From: Actinomycetes bacterium
GTDB lineage: Bacteria; Actinomycetota; Actinomycetes; Mycobacteriales; Mycobacteriaceae
Assembly: GCA_023460175.1 (NCBI GenBank)
Contig: JAEWRC010000024.1
Location: forward strand, 10,516 to 74,515
Reading direction: 5' to 3'
DNA length: 64,000 nucleotides
Part shown: positions 59,555-64,000 of the stretch, in pieces
Position numbering within the stretch: the first letter of the stretch is position 1
Layout: each line of letters starts with the position of its first letter
Made by a program: the position numbers and the translations under genes
Notes under the pieces: generated by a model
Database searches by the model: none
Told to the model about the DNA's origin: nothing
The model's input: the letters and a program-made list of their open reading frames with translations, nothing else

Positions 59555-60890
59555 GCACCCGTCCCGCGACCACCCGGGCGGCGACCGTGCCGAGTCGCCA
59601 CATCCCCTGATAGGTCATCGGATTGAGCAGCGTCGGCCACTTGGTGCGCACGACGTTCTCGGACAGCGGGCGGCCCTCGAAGCGGTCGATGAGCCAGCGC
59701 AACGTCATGGGCGCCGACATCGGATGCAGCAGCAGATGCTCACTGAACATGTCGCGGTGGTAGGTGACGTGCGATCCGCCGGTGCTGTAGGTATCGGCGA
59801 GCTCGTCGATGTCGTCGACCGAGACGATGCGGTCATGCACGGCCTGCACCACCAGCACCGGCGGGGTGGGCGCGGTGCCGCCGAGCTTGATGTCGGCGAA
59901 CACGTGCTGCACCTCGGGGGTGTCGAGGATCTGCTCCAGCGGGCAGTCGACCAGCTTGTTCATGTCCATGCGCACCAGGCTCAACACGGCGTGCATGGTG
60001 GTCAGCTTCTCGACGCGCTGCAGCATCGCCTTGCCCTCGGGGGTGGCGTGCTGATCGATGAGGCGGTGCAGATCGGGGTAGATGTGGGTCAGCGCGGCCA
60101 CCACCGTGGCCGGCAGGCCCGAGTAGATCGTGCCGTTGAGCCGACGGAAGGTGCTGCCCAGATCGCCGACGGGTGAGCCCAGCACCGCCCCGACGATGTC
60201 GAGTTCGGGTGCGTAGTCGGCGCACACCTCGGCCGCCCAGGCGGTGGCCAGGCCGCCGCCCGAATAGCCCCACAGGCCCACCGGCGCGTCGGGGGACAGA
60301 TCCAGCGTCGGCGCCGACTGGGCCGCCCGCACGCCGTCGAGGATGTGGTAGCCGGGCTCGTTGGGGGCGCCCCACATGCCGCGCACCCCCTCGTGGTCGG
60401 GCACCGACACCGCCCAGCCCTCGGCCAGGGCCGCGGCCATCAGCAGGAACTCGAACTGCGCCAGCGAGCCGAGTGCGTGGGCGCCGCGGCGCAGCGCGTA
60501 GGAGGGGAAACAGCGGTCGGTGACCGCGTCGATGGCGCACTGGTAGGACAGCAACGGCATCGGCTTGTGCCGGGCGCGCTGGGCGGGGACGAGCACCGTG
60601 GTCACGGCGGCCTCTGGCGCGCCGTCGCGGTCGCAGGTGCGGTAGAGCAGCTGCGTCGCGACGATCCGCTGCGGGATCAAGCCCAGGAATGCCAGCTGGA
60701 CGTCACGGCTGCGCAGCACGGTGCCGGGCTGGGCGTGCTCGAAGCCGGCCGGCGGGACGTAGAACGGGTCCAGGGACGGCCGCAGCGGACGGGTTCCGGA
60801 CACCCATTCCTCGTGCGGCGGCGCTCCGATCCATTCGGCGTCACGCGTCCATTCGGCGTCACGCGCCGCGGCGGCGGTGCCAAGCTCCAT
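59535..60890 (-). CDS. secretory-lipase-family (LIP domain) serine hydrolase
   Basis: This 451-residue alpha/beta hydrolase belongs to the family of fungal secretory lipases and Rv1592c. The nucleophile elbow is GYSGGG near residue 210, with an Asp near 345 (HDRIVSVDD) and a His near 370 as likely triad members. No signal peptide is visible. An 18-base tandem repeat near the start duplicates six residues (EWTRDA/EW...). Rv1592c of M. tuberculosis is an annotated lipase that responds to isoniazid; the natural substrate is unknown. It is convergent with the DUF2567 gene. Confidence 0.85.
   Translation of the reverse strand: MELGTAAAARDAEWTRDAEWIGAPPHEEWVSGTRPLRPSLDPFYVPPAGFEHAQPGTVLRSRDVQLAFLGLIPQRIVATQLLYRTCDRDGAPEAAVTTVLVPAQRARHKPMPLLSYQCAIDAVTDRCFPSYALRRGAHALGSLAQFEFLLMAAALAEGWAVSVPDHEGVRGMWGAPNEPGYHILDGVRAAQSAPTLDLSPDAPVGLWGYSGGGLATAWAAEVCADYAPELDIVGAVLGSPVGDLGSTFRRLNGTIYSGLPATVVAALTHIYPDLHRLIDQHATPEGKAMLQRVEKLTTMHAVLSLVRMDMNKLVDCPLEQILDTPEVQHVFADIKLGGTAPTPPVLVVQAVHDRIVSVDDIDELADTYSTGGSHVTYHRDMFSEHLLLHPMSAPMTLRWLIDRFEGRPLSENVVRTKWPTLLNPMTYQGMWRLGTVAARVVAGRVLNRRPL
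60831..60866 (-). repeat. 18-base in-frame tandem repeat in the lipase N-terminus
   Basis: CCATTCGGCGTCACGCG plus one base occurs twice in tandem. The repeat length is a multiple of three, so it adds six residues to the lipase-family protein without a frameshift. Probably a recent slippage duplication. Confidence 0.7.
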
Positions 60891-60963
60891 GGGACTCCCT
60901 TCGCGCCCGCAAAAACGCGGACCCGCGATTGTCTCTTACGAATCCCTTAAAAATCAACACCTG

Positions 60964-61656
60964 TCAGGTCGGCGGGCGCAGCGCGGCGAACTCGTCGGTG
61001 ACCCGCAACTGCGAATCGGCGAACTGATAGAGGGCCGCCGGGCGGCCCCCGCTGCGCCCGGATTGGGCGGTGGTCCCGGTCCGCGTGATTACCTTGCGGC
61101 GGGCCAGCACGCGCTGCAGGTTGGTGGCGTCGACCTGATAGCCCAGCGCGGCACCGTAGATGTCGCGCAGCGTCGACAGCGCGAATTCCTTTGGCGCCAG
61201 GGCGAACCCGATGTTGGTGTAGGACAGTTTGGCGATCAGCCGGGCGTGCGCGTGGGTAACCATCGGCCCGTGGTCGAAGGCCATCGGCGGCAGGGCGTCC
61301 ACCGGATGCCAGCGGGTGTCCGACGGCAACTCGGGCGTGGCGGGGGAGGGCACCAGACCCAGGAACGTCGAGGCGATGGTGCGGTCGACGGGCACCCGAC
61401 GCGGATCGGAGAACACCGCCAACTGCTCGAGGTGGGCAATCTCACGGAGGTCCACCTTCTCGGCGAGCTGACGCCGAACTGAACTGTCCATGTCCTCCTC
61501 GTGGCGCAGCCGACCGCCGGGCAGGGACCACGCGCCGCGCTGGGGATCGAGCGCCCGTTCCCACAGCAGGACGCTGAGCTGCGGATTTCGGCTGTCGAGC
61601 CGGCGAACCTGAAACACGACGGCCAGCACTTCGTGCGCGGTGCTAGAATTTCCCAT
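60964..61656 (-). CDS. nrtR: NrtR-type Nudix transcriptional repressor of nad genes
   Basis: This 230-residue protein has an N-terminal Nudix domain (GAWSLPGGRLRHEEDM..SSVRRQLAEKV holds a degenerate Nudix box, so catalysis may be lost) and a C-terminal winged-helix domain (LSTLRDIYGAALGYQVDATNLQRVLARR), the NrtR design. It senses an NAD-pathway metabolite and represses nadABC. The ATG at 61656 is directly beside a perfect palindrome (61657-61679) and seven bases after TACAAT on the minus strand, giving a leaderless autoregulated gene. The open frame to 61725 is ignored because it crosses the operator. Divergent from nadA, as in M. smegmatis. Confidence 0.9.
   Translation of the reverse strand: MGNSSTAHEVLAVVFQVRRLDSRNPQLSVLLWERALDPQRGAWSLPGGRLRHEEDMDSSVRRQLAEKVDLREIAHLEQLAVFSDPRRVPVDRTIASTFLGLVPSPATPELPSDTRWHPVDALPPMAFDHGPMVTHAHARLIAKLSYTNIGFALAPKEFALSTLRDIYGAALGYQVDATNLQRVLARRKVITRTGTTAQSGRSGGRPAALYQFADSQLRVTDEFAALRPPT
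61644..61649 (+). promoter_or_regulatory. -10 box of the nadA-nadB promoter
   Basis: TAGAAT would place the transcript start near 61656, so the NrtR palindrome (61657-61679) covers the start site and first transcribed bases. AAAGGAG at 61691-61697 is the nadA ribosome-binding site. Confidence 0.5.
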
Positions 61657-61679
61657 GTTTTCGATTGTAAGTCGAAAAC
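61657..61679. promoter_or_regulatory. NrtR operator between nrtR and nadA
   Basis: GTTTTCGA, seven bases, TCGAAAAC: a perfect eight-base inverted repeat. It abuts the nrtR ATG (61656) and includes that gene's -10 box TACAAT (61664-61669, minus strand). Binding would block nrtR and nadA transcription together. Confidence 0.8.
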
Positions 61680-61702
61680 CTCCGACGCCGAAAGGAGCGG
61701 TC

Positions 61703-62746
61703 ATGACCGTGATCGACCGCGACATGGACAGTGCAATGGTGGACCGGATCGTCGACGGCCCCGGGGGCTACACCGGTGTGGCGGGCGACGAGCAGTGGGC
61801 CGCACAGATCCGCCGCCTGGCGAAGCTGCGCGGCGCGACGCTGCTGGCGCACAACTATCAGCTGCCGGAAATTCAGGACGTCGCCGACCATGTGGGCGAC
61901 TCGTTGGCGCTGTCCCGCATTGCCGCCGAGGCCCCCGAGGACACCATCGTGTTCGCCGGGGTGCACTTCATGGCCGAGACCGCCAAGATCCTCTCGCCGG
62001 ACAAGACGGTGCTCATTCCCGACCAGCGCGCCGGCTGCTCGCTGGCCGACTCCATCACCGCCGACGACCTGCGGGCCTGGAAGGACGAACATCCCGAGGC
62101 CGTCGTGGTGTCCTACGTCAACACCACCGCCGCGGTGAAGGCGCTCACCGACATCTGCTGCACCTCGTCGAACGCCGTGGAGGTGGTCGAGTCCATCGAC
62201 CCCGACCGCGAGGTGCTGTTCTGCCCCGACCAGTTCCTCGGTGCCCACGTGCGCCGCATGACGGGCCGGGAGAACCTGCACGTGTGGGCCGGCGAGTGCC
62301 ACGTCCACGCCGGCATCAACGGTGACGAACTGGCCGACCAGGCGCGCACCCACCCGGATGCGGAACTGTTCGTGCACCCCGAGTGCGGCTGCGCCACCTC
62401 GGCGCTGTATCTCGCCGGCGAGGGCGCCTTCCCCGAGGACCGGGTCAAGATCCTGTCCACCGGGGGCATGCTCGACGCCGCCCGCGAATCGAACGCCCGC
62501 CAGGTGCTGGTGGCCACCGAGGTCGGCATGCTGCACCAGTTGCGCCGCGCCGCACCGGAAATCGACTTCCAGGCGGTCAACGATCGGGCCTCCTGCAAGT
62601 ACATGAAGATGATCACGCCGGCCGCAATGCTGCGGTGCCTGACCGAGGGCGCCGACGAGGTGCACGTCGATCCCGAGACCGCGCAGCTGGCCCGCGCCAG
62701 CGTGCAGCGGATGATCGAGATCGGACAGCCCGGCGGCGGCGAATGA
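61703..62746 (+). CDS. nadA: quinolinate synthase
   Basis: This 347-residue [4Fe-4S] enzyme condenses iminoaspartate with dihydroxyacetone phosphate to quinolinate, the precursor of NAD. The cluster cysteines are in RAGCSLAD (Cys112), HPECGCATSALY (near residue 230) and RASCKYMKM (near 316). LLAHNYQLPEIQDVADHVGDSL near 48-68 is the family N-terminal motif. AAAGGAG lies five bases before the ATG at 61703. The frame continues upstream through the operator but that is not coding. nadB overlaps its stop (ATGA). M. tuberculosis equivalent: Rv1594. Confidence 0.97.
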   Translation: MTVIDRDMDSAMVDRIVDGPGGYTGVAGDEQWAAQIRRLAKLRGATLLAHNYQLPEIQDVADHVGDSLALSRIAAEAPEDTIVFAGVHFMAETAKILSPDKTVLIPDQRAGCSLADSITADDLRAWKDEHPEAVVVSYVNTTAAVKALTDICCTSSNAVEVVESIDPDREVLFCPDQFLGAHVRRMTGRENLHVWAGECHVHAGINGDELADQARTHPDAELFVHPECGCATSALYLAGEGAFPEDRVKILSTGGMLDAARESNARQVLVATEVGMLHQLRRAAPEIDFQAVNDRASCKYMKMITPAAMLRCLTEGADEVHVDPETAQLARASVQRMIEIGQPGGGE

Positions 62747-64000
62747 CCGGACCGGCCTGCGGCGGCTCGGGTCCGCTCGCCGGAGTCTGGCAACAGCGCG
62801 CCGACGTCGTGGTGATCGGCACGGGCGTGGCCGGGTTGACCGCCGCGCTCGCCGCGCACCGCGCGGGCCGGTCGGTGGTGGTCCTGAGCAAGGGCACCCC
62901 CGGGACCGGGGCCACGGCAACGTTTCACGCCCAGGGCGGCATCGCGGTGGCACTGGGGGACGACGCCGACGCGGTGGCCACGCACGTGGCCGACACCGTG
63001 GCCGCCGGCGGCGGCTTGTGCGATCCGCACGCGGTCGAGTCGATCGTCGCCGACGGCCGTCGGGCCGTGGCCCAACTGGTCGGTGACGGAGCGCGTTTCG
63101 ACGAGACGCAGGCCGGCCAGTGGTCGCTGACCCGCGAGGGTGGCCATTCGCGCCGCCGGATCATCCATGCCGGCGGCGACGCCACGGGCGCGGAGGTGCA
63201 ACGGGCGCTCGACGCGGCGGCCGAGCGGCTCGACATCCGCTACGAGCATGTCGCCGCCGAACTCTTGCTCGACGACGGCGCGATGGCCGGGGTACAGGTG
63301 CTCAGCCCGCACGGGATGGGCGTCCTGCACACCGGCGCGGTGGTCCTGGCCGCCGGCGGACTCGGTCAGCTCTACGTTGCGACCACCAACCCGGCCGGCT
63401 CCACCGGGGACGGCATCGCGTTGGCGCTGCGCGCCGGGGCGGCCGTCAGCGACCTCGAGTTCATCCAGTTCCATCCGACCATGCTCTTCACTGCGCCCGG
63501 GCACGGCCGATCAGACACCCGACGCCCGCTGATCACCGAGGCGCTGCGCGGTGAGGGTGCGATTCTGGTTGATGCACAGGGCAATTCGGTGATGGACGGC
63601 CTGCACCCGATGGGCGATCTGGCGCCGCGCGACGTGGTGGCCGCCGCGATCGACGCGCACCTGCGCACGACCGGATCCGCCTGCGTGTACCTCGACCCGC
63701 GGTCCATCGCGGGCTTCGAGGCGCGCTTCCCGACGGTCACGGCCTCGTGCCGGGCGGCAGGCATCGACCCGACCCGCCAACCGATCCCGGTGGTGCCGGG
63801 CGCGCACTACAGCTGCGGCGGCGTCGTCACCGACGTGGCCGGACGCACCGACGTGCCGGGCCTGTTCGCCGCCGGTGAGGTCGCCCGCACCGGCATGCAC
63901 GGTGCCAACCGGCTGGCGTCGAACAGCCTGCTCGAGGGCCTGGTGATGGGCGGGCGAGCGGGCGCGGGCGCGGCCGACCACGCCGCCTCGGCGGGGACCG
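62743..64000 (+). CDS. nadB: L-aspartate oxidase (3' end outside window)
   Basis: The frame starting at ATG 62743 is open to the window end, giving 419 codons. It is the FAD-dependent L-aspartate oxidase that makes iminoaspartate for NadA. The FAD dinucleotide motif VVVIGTGVAGLTAALAA is near residues 23-39; TFHAQGGIAVALG, EFIQFHPTML and GLFAAGEVARTGMHGANRLASNSLLEGL are family segments, including the active-site His/Arg region. It overlaps nadA by four bases. The C-terminal helical domain and, by analogy with M. tuberculosis, nadC lie beyond the window. Confidence 0.97.
   Translation, partial: MTGPACGGSGPLAGVWQQRADVVVIGTGVAGLTAALAAHRAGRSVVVLSKGTPGTGATATFHAQGGIAVALGDDADAVATHVADTVAAGGGLCDPHAVESIVADGRRAVAQLVGDGARFDETQAGQWSLTREGGHSRRRIIHAGGDATGAEVQRALDAAAERLDIRYEHVAAELLLDDGAMAGVQVLSPHGMGVLHTGAVVLAAGGLGQLYVATTNPAGSTGDGIALALRAGAAVSDLEFIQFHPTMLFTAPGHGRSDTRRPLITEALRGEGAILVDAQGNSVMDGLHPMGDLAPRDVVAAAIDAHLRTTGSACVYLDPRSIAGFEARFPTVTASCRAAGIDPTRQPIPVVPGAHYSCGGVVTDVAGRTDVPGLFAAGEVARTGMHGANRLASNSLLEGLVMGGRAGAGAADHAASAGT

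Noticed and set aside
1..64000. tRNA, rRNA, CRISPR array, prophage or insertion sequence
   Set aside because: No cloverleaf, regularly spaced repeat array, transposase or terminal inverted repeats were recognised on reading both strands; the 13E12 gene shows no flanking repeats.

Overview
The window is high-GC actinobacterial DNA with a clear mycobacterial gene order. Read left to right it follows the Mycobacterium tuberculosis order from Rv1491c through mutAB-meaB-lipL, ileS, dinX, ansA, lspA, rluD, dnaE1, a Ddn-like protein, ilvA, treZYX, an acyltransferase, bioA-bioF-bioD, bioB, bsaP, a Nudix regulator and nadA-nadB. Many M. tuberculosis accessory genes are missing and other genes are inserted, so a non-tuberculous mycobacterium (Mycobacterium/Mycolicibacterium) is the best reading. 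No tRNA, rRNA, CRISPR array or insertion sequence was recognised.

Region by region. 1-7.1 kb: the 5' part of a TVP38-like membrane protein (minus strand), then methylmalonyl-CoA mutase (mutA, mutB), its GTPase chaperone meaB, and the esterase lipL. 7.1-25.5 kb: a lipid locus containing a Pks2-like methyl-branched polyketide synthase, PapA1-like acyltransferase, MmpL8-like exporter, Chp1-like acyltransferase and Sap-like membrane protein (both minus strand), the trehalose sulfotransferase Stf0, a PapA2-like acyltransferase and a FadD23-like fatty acyl-AMP ligase. This is the complete known gene set for sulfolipid-1 (SL-1) of M. tuberculosis, in the same order and orientation, except that stf0 has joined the locus and fadD23 lies at the other end. 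It sits between lipL and ileS, where M. tuberculosis carries its pks5/papA4 region. A PhoP-box-like direct repeat precedes pks2 and a weaker one precedes sap.

25.5-27.4 kb: a small HTH regulator with a membrane protein, divergent from an orphan protein that resembles the end of a condensation domain. 27.4-38 kb: a translational T-box and ileS, an S4-domain protein, a 13E12-family HNH protein, dinX, ansA, and a tightly packed lspA-rluD-rarD-SecDF-head-like run. 38-44.9 kb: dnaE1, two membrane proteins, a deazaflavin-dependent oxidoreductase, ilvA and a hypothetical gene. 44.9-53.3 kb (minus strand): treZ, treY and treX, overlapping one another and a large acyltransferase/SGNH-like gene. 53.3-59.6 kb: biotin genes bioA, bioF, bioD, a 2H phosphoesterase, BioQ (minus), bioB, bsaP and a membrane protein, with two identical-architecture BioQ operators. 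59.5-64 kb: a secreted-lipase-family protein, the Nudix repressor NrtR, nadA and a truncated nadB, with a palindromic operator between nrtR and nadA.

The pieces can work together. Methylmalonyl-CoA mutase controls the pool of the extender used by Pks2-type synthases. Stf0 would make trehalose-2-sulfate, PapA2, PapA1 and Chp1 would acylate it with FadD23/Pks2 products, and MmpL8/Sap would export it. Function of the sulfolipid-like locus is inferred from sequence only.
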